Shown here: one piece after another, positions 24,960 to 34,126 of the stretch
Layout: every line of letters begins with the position of its first letter
How positions within the stretch are numbered: the stretch's first letter is position 1
Source of the DNA: CBDBBY01 sp965205055
Lineage (GTDB): Bacteria; Pseudomonadota; Alphaproteobacteria; Rhodobacterales; Rhodobacteraceae
Assembly (NCBI GenBank): GCA_965205055.1
Contig: OZ242030.1
Coordinates: 4,588,001 to 4,652,000, forward strand
Direction: 5' to 3'
DNA: 64,000 nucleotides
The notes under the pieces: generated by a model
Seen by the model: only the letters and a program-made list of their open reading frames with translations
The model's database searches: none
Told to the model about the DNA's origin: nothing
Program-made: the position numbers and the translations under genes

Positions 24960-27009
24960 CCTCCCGAATCAAAGCGTCCACTGCGAATCCGCCTGAAGGC
25001 AGCGCCAGATAGGGGTTGATTTCCGCTTCGATCAAATTGTCCGCCCGCGCCAAAGCGAAATCGGCCAGCGACATTGCGGCGGTGATCAAAGCATCGACGT
25101 CGGCGGCTTTTCCCCCTCGGTATCCTGCCAGAAGCTTCCAAATGCGCAATCGTTTCAATGCGGCTTCGACCTCGCCGCGCGTTGTCGGAAGAAGCAGAAA
25201 CTGCGCGTCGGCCATCAATTCGGTCCATACGCCTCCCGCTCCGACAGTCAGCATCAATCCTTGACCTTCCGACTCGCGCATTACGCCGATCAGCATTTCA
25301 GCGACAGTATCCGTTATGAATTGCTCGACAAGAAAGCCGTTTTCGTCCGGCATCGCCGCCAAAGCGGTTTCAACTGCCTGCCGGCTCGCAAGATTGACCG
25401 CGACGGCGTTCGCTTCCGTCTTGTGCTGAAATGCGAGGGCCTTGAGAACGACGGGGTAGCCGATCCGTTCAGCCGCGTCGGCGACTGCCGCCGCATCGGG
25501 CGCCGTCGCTCCGTAAGGAACAGGAACCGAGTGCGCTTTCAAAGCTGTCTTCGCCTCGGCTTCGTCCATTGTCCGAATTGGGCCTGCATTACTCTGAACC
25601 TGCTGAATAGGCGGAGGTTTTGGCGCGGCCCAGCATTCTCCGATTTCGGCAGCGGCTTCGGCGGCTTCGATCGCTTCCGGAATGCCATGCAGCGGAATGA
25701 TGCCGCGCTGCATGAACCGCTCCGACCAAGTTTCGGACAGATTTTCCGGGAGGCAGCTGACTACGGCAGTCCTTATGCCCGTATCGCGGCAGCTTTGCTC
25801 GATCGCGTTCGCCGCCGGTTCCCATTGAGCATCGGCGCAACGATCCGTTCTTGGAAAATCCATTACGAGAAACCCGAGATCATAGCCGCCTGACAGCATC
25901 GCCGAAAAAATTCTCCGCAGCGCCGGTTCGTTTCCCCACTGATAGGTGTGATAGTCGAGCGGGTTGGCAAGGTGCACCATGGGCCCCAGCGCTTCGCGAA
26001 GCTTCTCTGTCTGCGAGGGCTTCAGCTCTCCGAAGCGCAGCGATGTCGGTTCGGCCGCGTCCGCCATCAAGCATGCCTCGCCTCCGGAACAGGAAAGCGA
26101 GCAGACGTTTCGGCCCGCCAGAGGTCCGCCGACATGCAGTATCTTGAGTGCTTCGATAAGTACGGAAATGCTCCCGACCCGCGCAATTCCCAGCCTTTTG
26201 AAGAGCGCCGAGGCATACGCATCGCTTCCTGCCATAGCGCCCGTATGCGAGACAGCCGCTTCGCGCGCTTCCGGACTGCTTCCCGCTTTGATCGCGACGA
26301 TCGGCTTTCGCCGCCTCCGCGCAAAATCCGCCAATTCTTCGTAGTGCGAAGCCGGAGAGAGGCTCTCGATATGCAGGCCGATCGCCGTGACACGGTCGTC
26401 ATCCAGAAGTTCCTTCGCGACTTCGCACTGCGTGACGCTTGCTTGGTTGCCTGAAGTCACCAGATAGGAGATCGGCAGGCCGCGGGCTTGCATCGAGATA
26501 TTGATCGCGAGGTTGCTGCTTTGAGTCAGAATGGCTGCCCCTGAACCGCATACCTTTCCTCCGTGCTGGTCAGGCCAGATCGGAGCCCCTTCGAGGAAGT
26601 TGATCAAGCCATAGCAGTTCGGACCGAGAAACGGCATTTCCCCCGCAGCTTTCAGCAGTTCAGCTTGCAGTTCGGCGCCGGTCTGATCCTCCTTTTCGGC
26701 TTCGGCGAAACCTGAAGCGAAGCAAACTGCGCCCCCGGCGCCTCGTTCGGACAGACGTGTCAATATCGAGGGCGTGAGATTTCTGTTGACGCCGACGAAG
26801 CTGGCATCGGGAGCGCAAGGCAGATCGTCCACGCTCCTGTAGCATTTGCGACCGTGAACGGCTTCCTTGCTCGGATGGACCGGCCAGACATCGCCATCGA
26901 ATCCCATTTTATTGCATTGGTCGACAACTTGCTCTGCCCAACCGCCTCCGAATGCGGCTATGTGGCTCGGCCTGAGCAATCTGCCCAGCCGGGATGGCCT
27001 CCCAGTCAT
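24946..27009 (-). CDS. ADP-forming acyl-CoA synthetase (acetate-CoA ligase family)
   Basis: A 687-residue fused enzyme: CoA-binding domain (about 10-105, IAAFGGGWAEQVVDQCNKMG), succinyl-CoA-ligase-like domain (about 110-290) with the phosphorylated His in AVSHTGAMAGSDAY, a linker, and a C-terminal ATP-grasp domain (about 475-687, YPVVLKALAFQHKTEANAV). It forms a CoA thioester at the expense of ATP, giving ADP. It overlaps the acyl-CoA dehydrogenase gene by 4 bp and the CaiD-like gene by 14 bp. The substrate is probably the acid processed by those two enzymes. Confidence 0.88.
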   Translation of the reverse strand: MTGRPSRLGRLLRPSHIAAFGGGWAEQVVDQCNKMGFDGDVWPVHPSKEAVHGRKCYRSVDDLPCAPDASFVGVNRNLTPSILTRLSERGAGGAVCFASGFAEAEKEDQTGAELQAELLKAAGEMPFLGPNCYGLINFLEGAPIWPDQHGGKVCGSGAAILTQSSNLAINISMQARGLPISYLVTSGNQASVTQCEVAKELLDDDRVTAIGLHIESLSPASHYEELADFARRRRKPIVAIKAGSSPEAREAAVSHTGAMAGSDAYASALFKRLGIARVGSISVLIEALKILHVGGPLAGRNVCSLSCSGGEACLMADAAEPTSLRFGELKPSQTEKLREALGPMVHLANPLDYHTYQWGNEPALRRIFSAMLSGGYDLGFLVMDFPRTDRCADAQWEPAANAIEQSCRDTGIRTAVVSCLPENLSETWSERFMQRGIIPLHGIPEAIEAAEAAAEIGECWAAPKPPPIQQVQSNAGPIRTMDEAEAKTALKAHSVPVPYGATAPDAAAVADAAERIGYPVVLKALAFQHKTEANAVAVNLASRQAVETALAAMPDENGFLVEQFITDTVAEMLIGVMRESEGQGLMLTVGAGGVWTELMADAQFLLLPTTRGEVEAALKRLRIWKLLAGYRGGKAADVDALITAAMSLADFALARADNLIEAEINPYLALPSGGFAVDALIREVENE

Positions 27010-28166
27010 CCCCCAAGGGGCCTCAGCAGCTCGCGCCCGATGATATGGCGCTGGATTTCAGATGTGCCGTCCCAAATCCGTTCGACTCTTGCGTCGCGCC
27101 AGAAGCGTTCGAACGGCAAATCATCCATGAGGCCCATGCCTCCGTGGATCTGAATGCACTCGTCGGTCACGCGGGCAAGCATCTCCGTCGCGTAAAGCTT
27201 CGCGCTGGCGATCTGCCGATTCGCCGGAAGCCCTTTGTCGACTCTGGACGCCGCGGCCAAAGTCAGCCAATCAGCCGCGTCGATTTCAGTGATCATGTCG
27301 GCAAGCTTGAAACTGACGCCTTGAAAACGCCCGATGTTGGTGCCGAACTGCTTGCGCTCGGCTGCATAGGGGACAGTGAGTTCGAAAGCGCGGCGCGCTC
27401 GGCCGACACTCATTGCCGCCACTGTGATTCGCGTCCCGAACAGCCATTCCTCCGCCAATTCGAATCCTCTGTGCGGTTCGCCGAGAACTTGATCGTTCGA
27501 AAGTTTGCAGTCTTCGAAACGAAGTATGCAGTTCTGGTAACCCCTATGGGAAATCGAATTGTAACCGTGCGCAATTTCGAATCCCGGCGTTCCCCGGTCC
27601 ACCAGAAAGCATGTGATCTTTTTCTTTGTGCCTCGGGGCGTCTGCTCTTCTCCCGACGCGGCGAAGACGATTGCGAAATCGGCCAAATCCGCGTGCGATA
27701 TGAAGTGCTTCGTGCCGTTGAGGATCCAGCCGCCGGCCGTTTGGCGGGCCGCGCACTGCATGCCGCGCACGTCCGAACCGGCGCCGGGCTCGGTCATTGC
27801 GAGCGCGTCGAACTTTTCGCCACGCGCGGCTGGGTAGAGATAGCGTTCGCGTTGCTCGTCCGTGCAGGCCATGAGGATCCCGGACGGCCTGCCGAAAAAT
27901 ACGGTAAGCGCTTGCGATCCCCGGCCGAGCTCGCGCTCAACGAGGGCGAAGTCGAGATGGCTGAGCCCCCCGCCGCCCGCCTCCTCGGGGAGATTGCAAG
28001 CGAAAAACCCCGCCGCCTTGCACTTGTCGGCGATTTCCATGCCGAGTTCGCGCGGAACGGAACCCGTTCGTTCAACCATTGCCTCGTGGGGATAAATTTC
28101 TTTAGCCACAAAGGATCGAACGGACTCGACAATCAGCTCTTGCTCTTCATTCAGGTCGAAATCCAT
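27006..28166 (-). CDS. Acyl-CoA dehydrogenase
   Basis: A flavoprotein of about 386 residues starting MDFDLNEEQELIVESVRSFV; the frame extends 41 codons further upstream, but that part is not conserved. FAD/substrate motifs are ALAMTEPGAGSDVRGM (the conserved TEPxAGSD), FISHADLADFAIVFA and CIQIHGGMGLMDD. The C-terminal RIWDGTSEIQRHI has Asp where medium-chain enzymes carry the catalytic Glu (YEGT), as in some subfamilies. It is the first gene of the operon with the CoA ligase and CaiD-like hydratase, resembling a caiA-type role. Confidence 0.87.
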   Translation of the reverse strand: MDFDLNEEQELIVESVRSFVAKEIYPHEAMVERTGSVPRELGMEIADKCKAAGFFACNLPEEAGGGGLSHLDFALVERELGRGSQALTVFFGRPSGILMACTDEQRERYLYPAARGEKFDALAMTEPGAGSDVRGMQCAARQTAGGWILNGTKHFISHADLADFAIVFAASGEEQTPRGTKKKITCFLVDRGTPGFEIAHGYNSISHRGYQNCILRFEDCKLSNDQVLGEPHRGFELAEEWLFGTRITVAAMSVGRARRAFELTVPYAAERKQFGTNIGRFQGVSFKLADMITEIDAADWLTLAAASRVDKGLPANRQIASAKLYATEMLARVTDECIQIHGGMGLMDDLPFERFWRDARVERIWDGTSEIQRHIIGRELLRPLGG

Positions 28167-28830
28167 AGCGCCACCCTTTGTCGCACCTGAGGAACGTGAA
28201 CTAGCAGTCGCGAGTAGATTCGCGATGTCCGTACGCAGGTCAATAGCGAAATTCGATAAGCATCTGCTCATGCGATTTTTCACGATCACGTGTTGCCGCC
28301 GCCTTGCATCAGGAACCGATGGCCATGCTGCGGCAACCTGCTATTTCAGCCGTGCGGCGAACAGGATTTCAGACCAGCAAAGAGACCGGCGCCAAATCAA
28401 GCCGCGTCATTTCGAGGGCGAGCAGCCGAAGCGGTCGCGCGACCCGCCTGGCTTCGAGCGTTGTCCCGCCCTGCCGGACAGCTGCCTCTGTCGGTCGGCT
28501 TTTGAACCGGCAGCGGAGAGAAACGGAATCCGGAATGCCCTTGAAGAAGCCGCCTATCTACAGGACAGATCGGTTGCGGAAGAGTCGGAGCAAATTTGCT
28601 CGATAAGAGACTTGGCAGCGAAGGTCGCCGCCCGGAAACTTTGCGATCAAGCGTACGACCGCCGTACCGATTCCTGTCAACATGGCGTGCCGCAAGGAAG
28701 AATGTCTGCGAAGAAGTGACCGGAGACCGCATTCAGGGTCGCAGGCCGACCTGTTTGCGGGCAAATCGCGCCGTCGCTAGAAAGATGCAGCGCCAATATT
28801 GGACTAAGCGAGCAACGGACGGGCGACGCC
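28167..28830. other. Interval of about 660 bp without an assignable gene
   Basis: A divergent region between the acyl-CoA dehydrogenase and the MocA-type gene. A plus-strand frame at 28225-28719 (164 codons, containing EQICSIRDLAAKVAARKLCD) was considered, but it shows no recognised family, no ribosome-binding site and a Cys/Arg-rich composition typical of chance frames. It may be eroded phage or mobile sequence. Confidence 0.4.
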
Positions 28831-30006
28831 ATGGAAAGCAATTTGAAACCGATCAGATACGGCATGTTCGGAGGCGGGCGGAATGGCTTCATCGGACATG
28901 TGCATAGGACCGCCGCCAGGCTGGACGATAATTTCGAGCTTGTCGCCGGCGCGTTGTCTTCCGACCCTGGCGTCGCTGCCGCTTCGGCCGCGGATCTGCG
29001 ACTTGATCCGGCGCGAAGCTATAATTCCTTTCAAGAAATGGCTGAGGCGGAATCCGCGCGGCCCGACGGAATCGAAGCGGTGGTGATCGTGACCCCGAAT
29101 CACCTTCACGCCGGACCCGCCGTGGCGTTTCTGGAAGCCGGAATCCATGTTATTTGCGACAAGCCGCTGACGGCCACGCTCGACGAAGCCGCGGCCGTCG
29201 AAGAAGCGGCGCTCCGGACCGGAAACGTCTTCGCGGTCACCTACTGCTACACGGGATATCCGATGGTTCGCGAAGCGCGCGACCGCGTCAGGAAGGGACA
29301 GATCGGCCGGATCAGAACCGTCCATGTTGAGTATCCGCAGGGCAGACTTTCAGAACCGCTGGAGGACATGGGCCTGAAAATGGCGCGATGGCGGATGGAC
29401 CCGTCCCGATCCGGGCCGGGCGGCTGCGTGACGGATATCGGGACGCACGCCTACCATATGGCGCGTTTCGTTTCGGGGTTGCGCGTTGAAGAATTGTGCG
29501 CGGAATTGTCGACATTCGTCCGCACGCGCCGCGTCGACGACGATGTTCAAGTTCTTCTCCGTTTCGAGGGCGGCGCGAAAGGCATGCTTTGGGCGTCGCG
29601 GGTCGCGCCGGGCCACGACAACGGTCTGAAGATTCGCGTCTACGGCGAAAAGGCCGGATTGGAATGGGTGCAGGCGGACCCGAATTATCTGGTTCATACC
29701 CCGCTACGCGAGCCCAAGCAGATCATCGCCTGCGCGGGGAACGGCGCGGGTCCTGCGTCTCGTCGGGTCGCTCGCGTGTCCGCCGGACATCCCGAAGGAT
29801 ATCTGGAGGCATTCGCGGTGATTTATGCTGAAGCGGCGGCAGCGATCCGGGCGCATCAGGCAGGGAAGCCCATTCCGCAAGACGTCGAAATGCCCGGCAT
29901 CAAGGACGGCGTGGAAGGAATGCAATTCATACAAGCCTGTCTTGACAGTTCGGCGGCAAACGGCGCTTGGACATCGATAAGCCGATACGGGGCAGCCTCC
30001 GAATAA
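28831..30006 (+). CDS. Gfo/Idh/MocA family oxidoreductase
   Basis: A 391-residue NAD(P)-dependent dehydrogenase. N-terminal Rossmann segment RYGMFGGGRNGFIGHVH (9-25); cofactor-side Lys in CDKPLTATLDEA (K111); catalytic-region D202-I-G-T-H-A-Y-H209 in the C-terminal alpha/beta domain. This family oxidises sugars, inositols or related polyols. It lies 191 bp before the MttB-family gene on the same strand; the two may act in one pathway for a methylated or sugar-like compound. Confidence 0.88.
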   Translation: MESNLKPIRYGMFGGGRNGFIGHVHRTAARLDDNFELVAGALSSDPGVAAASAADLRLDPARSYNSFQEMAEAESARPDGIEAVVIVTPNHLHAGPAVAFLEAGIHVICDKPLTATLDEAAAVEEAALRTGNVFAVTYCYTGYPMVREARDRVRKGQIGRIRTVHVEYPQGRLSEPLEDMGLKMARWRMDPSRSGPGGCVTDIGTHAYHMARFVSGLRVEELCAELSTFVRTRRVDDDVQVLLRFEGGAKGMLWASRVAPGHDNGLKIRVYGEKAGLEWVQADPNYLVHTPLREPKQIIACAGNGAGPASRRVARVSAGHPEGYLEAFAVIYAEAAAAIRAHQAGKPIPQDVEMPGIKDGVEGMQFIQACLDSSAANGAWTSISRYGAASE

Positions 30007-30197
30007 GGCGCCGCGCGGTCGCAGCTTGAGCAAACTTTCGGCATCAATTCGGTCCGAAGCGGGAGGTGCGGCCAACTCCGACATCGCGCGAATTTCCGCG
30101 GATGCGGCGCAGTCCGAAAAAAAGTCTGGACATACGAAGATTTGCCGGTTTCTACTCCGAAGTCTGTTTGCAATGCTGCGCTTCAATGGAGCTACAG

Positions 30198-31790
30198 ATG
30201 GCGGTTGACAGCGAAATCATGCGATCGACTCGTCCGGGCGGCACCCTCAGGCGAAAAAGCGCAGGCCGCGCCTCCAGGATTGCCGAACGGAAGGCCGCTC
30301 TCCCCGACGAATTGAAGCCGGTTCGACCGGGGCTCGTCAGCGGAAAATACAAGGTTCTTTCCGAATCCGACATCGGTCTGATCCATGAAGCGATCTTGGC
30401 GGTGATGGAAGATGTCGGCTTCGCCAATCCGACGAAATCCATCATGCAGCATTGCACCCGTGTCGGAGCGGTGCTCGGCGACGACGGCAGGCTCAGGTTT
30501 CCGCGCAAAGTCGTGGCCGACGTCATGGAAACGGCCTGTCGAAAGATTACGCTGCATGCGCGCGACCCCGAAAGAGACCTTGTTCTGGAGGGCAGCCGCG
30601 TTCATTTCGGAACGGGCGGCGCAGCCGTGCACATCGTCGACTCCCGAACCGGGGACTACCGCGACTCCGTGCTTCACGACATCTACGACATGGCCCGCGT
30701 TGTGGATTGCTGCGAGCATGTGCACTACTACTATCGAACGGTGGTCGCACGCGATCTTCCCGATCCGTTCGAGCTGGATGTGAACACGCATTACGCATGC
30801 TTGCAGGGAACGACGAAGCACATCGGCGGTTCATTCTCCATTCCCGACAGCGTGCATGCCACGCTCGGCATGTTCCACGATGTGGCCGGAGGCGAAGACG
30901 CGTGGCGCGCGCGTCCTTTCTGTTCCACGAACTCGTGTTTCATCGTTCCCCCCATGACTTTCGCTGAAGACGCCTGCAATTGCTTGGAGGCGGCCGTTTA
31001 CGGAGGGATGCCCGTGAACCTGCTTGCGGCCGGCCAGGCCGGCGCGACCGCGCCGGCAGCGCTGGCGGGCACCGTCGTCCAAGAGATGGCGGAATGTCTG
31101 GCGGCGCTGGTTTACGTGAATTCGATGGTTCCCGGCGCTCCGGCGATACTCGGGCTTTGGCCTTTCGTTTCCGACCTTCGGACAGGGGCCATGTGCGGCG
31201 GATCCGGCGAGCAGGCGATACTGATGTGCGCGGCGGCGCAGGTGGCGAACTCCTTCGGGATTCCCGTCAGCGTCGCAGGCGGAATGTCGGACTCGAAAAT
31301 GCCCGACATCCAGTCGGGATTCGAAAAAGCCTGCAATCAGACGCTGATCGGGAATTCAGGCGCCAACATGATCTACGAGAGCGCCGGAATGCATGCGTCG
31401 CTGCTGGGCGCGTGCTACGAGTCGCTTGTCTTGGACAACGATTCATTGGGCGCCGCGATGCGAACCGTCCGGGGAATCGAAGTGAACGACGACACGCTCT
31501 CGGTCGGCGTCATCGCGGACGTCACGATGAACGGCCCCAATCACTACCTCGGTTCGGATCAAACCTTGAAGCTGATGCAGACCGAATACCAGTATCCCGT
31601 CGTGTGCGACCGATTGAGCCCGAAGGAATGGGGAGAGCGGAATCGGGAACTTGCTCTGGACCGGGCCGAGGCCAAGGTGAAGGAAATCCTGTCCGGCCAT
31701 TTTCCCAACCCGGTGCCGTTGGATGTCGATGCGAGGCTGCGGGACAAGCTGCCGATAGCGCTCGAGCCGGAACGCATGAGACCGCAGTAG
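30198..31790 (+). CDS. Trimethylamine methyltransferase (MttB) family protein, non-pyrrolysine
   Basis: A protein of about 530 residues matching the MttB superfamily (blocks ILAVMEDVGFANPTKSIMQH near 65-84; VHFGTGGAAVHIVDSRTGDY near 135-154; GSGEQAILMCAAAQVANSFG near 335-354). The reading frame has no internal TAG, so it is not a pyrrolysine enzyme; such members include glycine-betaine:corrinoid methyltransferases. No corrinoid-protein gene is adjacent. The start at 30198 is chosen for GGAG eight bases upstream; frames further upstream are not conserved. Confidence 0.82.
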   Translation: MAVDSEIMRSTRPGGTLRRKSAGRASRIAERKAALPDELKPVRPGLVSGKYKVLSESDIGLIHEAILAVMEDVGFANPTKSIMQHCTRVGAVLGDDGRLRFPRKVVADVMETACRKITLHARDPERDLVLEGSRVHFGTGGAAVHIVDSRTGDYRDSVLHDIYDMARVVDCCEHVHYYYRTVVARDLPDPFELDVNTHYACLQGTTKHIGGSFSIPDSVHATLGMFHDVAGGEDAWRARPFCSTNSCFIVPPMTFAEDACNCLEAAVYGGMPVNLLAAGQAGATAPAALAGTVVQEMAECLAALVYVNSMVPGAPAILGLWPFVSDLRTGAMCGGSGEQAILMCAAAQVANSFGIPVSVAGGMSDSKMPDIQSGFEKACNQTLIGNSGANMIYESAGMHASLLGACYESLVLDNDSLGAAMRTVRGIEVNDDTLSVGVIADVTMNGPNHYLGSDQTLKLMQTEYQYPVVCDRLSPKEWGERNRELALDRAEAKVKEILSGHFPNPVPLDVDARLRDKLPIALEPERMRPQ

Positions 31791-31849
31791 CCAGAGCGGA
31801 TTTCATTTATCGGTCGCATCTTCCGGTCGCCGAAATTCAATCCTGAGAA

Positions 31850-31995
31850 GTGCGCATCCCATTTTTGGTCAGGCTGCTGCGGTGCGACACGCCCTCCTAT
31901 CAAGGAAGTCGGGCCAACGATTGTTTTCGAAGCCGCATTTGATTATGAGCAGAACGTTGGCGCGCTTTCGACCAGCGGCTACGCCTCGACCGTTG
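31850..31995. repeat. Degenerate second copy of the small repeat element
   Basis: The sequence starting GCATCCCATTTTTGG (from 31853) aligns with the reverse complement of the 18303-18468 element along most of its length: the end, CGACACGCCCTCCTATCAAG, the CCAACGATTGTTTTCGA block and GGCGCGCTTTCGACCAGCGG all have counterparts. The far terminal repeat is not recognisable and no target duplication is seen, so this copy is old. It lies at the left edge of the compositionally distinct catabolic island. Confidence 0.6.
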
Positions 31996-32044
31996 GAGTC
32001 GGTTTCCGAAGATTTGCCCGCACTTGTCCGCTGCCGGCTGCCCG

Positions 32045-33364
32045 TCAGAACATCACCTCTACCGGCCATGTCACGATAGCAGGGAAAAGGAAGATGATTG
32101 CGATGGCCAATATGTCGCATATGATGAACGGCATCGCCGCCTTGTAGATGTCATTCATACTCGTATCCTTGGGTGCCACCGCCTTCATTACGAAAAGCGC
32201 ACCGCCAAGTGGGGGCGAGGTTGAGCCGGTCTCGATCGCCACCAAGTACATTGCCGCGAACCAGATCGGGTCGAACCCGAGCTCGATCACCACGGGAATG
32301 AAAATCGGCAGGGTGATTAGCATGATTGGCAGCGGACCCATGAACATGCCCAGGAAGATCACTGTGGCAATCATCGCCAGAACCACCGTGCCATTTCCCA
32401 AAGGGAGCGATACAATGGTGTTGACCATGCCCTCGGTCGCGCCGGTGAACGCCAAGAGCTGAGTGAAGGCCACCGCGCCCGACACGATCATCAGCACCAT
32501 CACCGAGATATTCGCGCTGTTGAAGATTGAAGTGGCGAACACCCTCCAGGTCAGCCGCTTTTTCAATGCCGCAAGCGCCAGTGTCGCAAAGGCGCCGGTG
32601 GCAGCCGCCTCGCTGGGTGTCGCGATGCCTAGAAAAATCACACCCACGACGGAAAAAACAACCACCGAAAGCGGCAGGATATTGACCATTGTGGCTTGCA
32701 GTTTTTTGTCCATCGGCACGGGCGGAACGTCGAAACTGGGGGCCACATCCGGTTCAACAGTGCAGCGGATCAGGATATAGGCTGCGTAGAGCACCGCCAT
32801 CAGGAGGCCTGGCAGGATGATTGCGATCAGGATCTTGCCGATTGAAAGTTCCGCCACGACGCCCAACACCACAGCTAGCGAGCTGGGCGGGATCATAATT
32901 GCCAGCCCAGCTGAACCGAGGATCGGCCCTAGCGACATCGGTTTCTTGTAGCCTCGCTTTTCCATCTCGGGAACCAATGACGACCCAAGTAGCGCGATCG
33001 AGCCCATTGAGTTGCCGGTCAATGTCGAAAACAACACCCCGCCGCCCACCGCCATGAAGGCCAGCCGCCCGCGAAGTTTGCCAAACCACTTGTCCAGAGT
33101 ATCCATCAGGTCTATGGCGATTTTGGACTGGAACATCCCCTCGCCCATGATCATGAACAGTGCGATGGGTACCAGCGTGAAACTGGTCACGCTGTCTAAG
33201 GTGTTGATCACGAGTTGCTGGGCCCCCGACATGCCGCCCAACAACAGATAGCTGCCCACAAGGTTGATGGCGATAAAAGAAAACGCCACTGGCAGGCCTA
33301 GCCCCATCAGAACGATCAAGCTGCCGACGACCAGAGCAATGACCCAATACCATTCCATGCTCAA
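32045..33364 (-). CDS. dctM: TRAP transporter large permease (DctM-like)
   Basis: A 439-residue inner-membrane protein with about 12 hydrophobic segments. Family blocks are LPVAFSFIAINLVGSYLLLG at the start, FSTLTGNSMGSIALLGSSLV, GSAGLAIMIPPSSLAVVLG and MGPLPIMLITLPIFIPVVIE. It imports organic anions with the small permease and binding protein using an ion gradient. Its start overlaps the DctQ stop by 4 bp. With the aromatic hydroxylase gene next door it probably imports the island's substrate. Confidence 0.88.
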   Translation of the reverse strand: MSMEWYWVIALVVGSLIVLMGLGLPVAFSFIAINLVGSYLLLGGMSGAQQLVINTLDSVTSFTLVPIALFMIMGEGMFQSKIAIDLMDTLDKWFGKLRGRLAFMAVGGGVLFSTLTGNSMGSIALLGSSLVPEMEKRGYKKPMSLGPILGSAGLAIMIPPSSLAVVLGVVAELSIGKILIAIILPGLLMAVLYAAYILIRCTVEPDVAPSFDVPPVPMDKKLQATMVNILPLSVVVFSVVGVIFLGIATPSEAAATGAFATLALAALKKRLTWRVFATSIFNSANISVMVLMIVSGAVAFTQLLAFTGATEGMVNTIVSLPLGNGTVVLAMIATVIFLGMFMGPLPIMLITLPIFIPVVIELGFDPIWFAAMYLVAIETGSTSPPLGGALFVMKAVAPKDTSMNDIYKAAMPFIICDILAIAIIFLFPAIVTWPVEVMF

Positions 33365-33864
33365 TGCCCCTCGTCCGAGATGAGGGTGCGGACGATCTTG
33401 TCAAGAAACTGCACCGCCATCAGCGCCATGCTCAGCGGGAAACACCAGCTGATCCACCAGCTTTTTGGCATCATCACCGTGGTCTCTCGCACGCCGGTGT
33501 CGATCTGGTCGGCCGCCACGGCCAAGCCCACATAGGTCAGTGCTGCGCAGATCAGCAAGCCAAGTGTTGCATTGAACCGCGTGGCCAGCAACTTGGGCCC
33601 GGGCGAAAGATTTTCATAAACGATGTCGATCACCACATGCCGGTTTTTTTCCAGCAGGTAAGGCGCGCCGAGGAAGGTCATGAACAAGAGCGAATATTCG
33701 CTGACCTCAATCACCCAAAGCCGCGAAGTGCCAAAAAGATACCGAGAGGCGACCTCAAAAAACACAAAGCTGACGATCGCAAAAATGATGCAGGCGCCAA
33801 GAACGGCGCAGGCCAGATTGATCCGGCTGAACACCATCATCACGCGGTCATATTTTGAAGTCAT
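33361..33864 (-). CDS. dctQ: TRAP transporter small permease (DctQ-like)
   Basis: A 167-residue membrane protein with four predicted helices, starting around INLACAVLGACIIFAIVSFV and containing the family motif LLFMTFLGAPYLLEKNRHVV (about 54-73). It is coupled to dctM by a 4-bp overlap and is about 260 bp downstream of the binding-protein gene. Confidence 0.85.
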   Translation of the reverse strand: MTSKYDRVMMVFSRINLACAVLGACIIFAIVSFVFFEVASRYLFGTSRLWVIEVSEYSLLFMTFLGAPYLLEKNRHVVIDIVYENLSPGPKLLATRFNATLGLLICAALTYVGLAVAADQIDTGVRETTVMMPKSWWISWCFPLSMALMAVQFLDKIVRTLISDEGH

Positions 33865-34126
33865 GGCCGTTCCCGGTTAAAAAGGGGCTCATTTAGCGAT
33901 TTGCAGGCATGGCCGTTTCATGAACACATCGGTACGGTAGACACCGGCAGAGCCGTTTAAGCGGTTCCTGTTCGATTTCAGCGGCGTCGCGCGGAATATC
34001 CCGGAAACGGCCTGCATTTGTTGCAGCCCGTCTGTTCCGACCTGAGCACAAGCCCACCGCCCTGCCTCACGGGCGAAAAAAAGAAGCCGAGCAAACCCGA
34101 CTTCCTCAAGCTCATTCAAACGGGCA

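Noticed and set aside
28225..28719. A 164-codon plus-strand frame in the 28.2-28.8 kb gap.
   Set aside because: No ribosome-binding site, no family resemblance and a composition rich in Cys and Arg.
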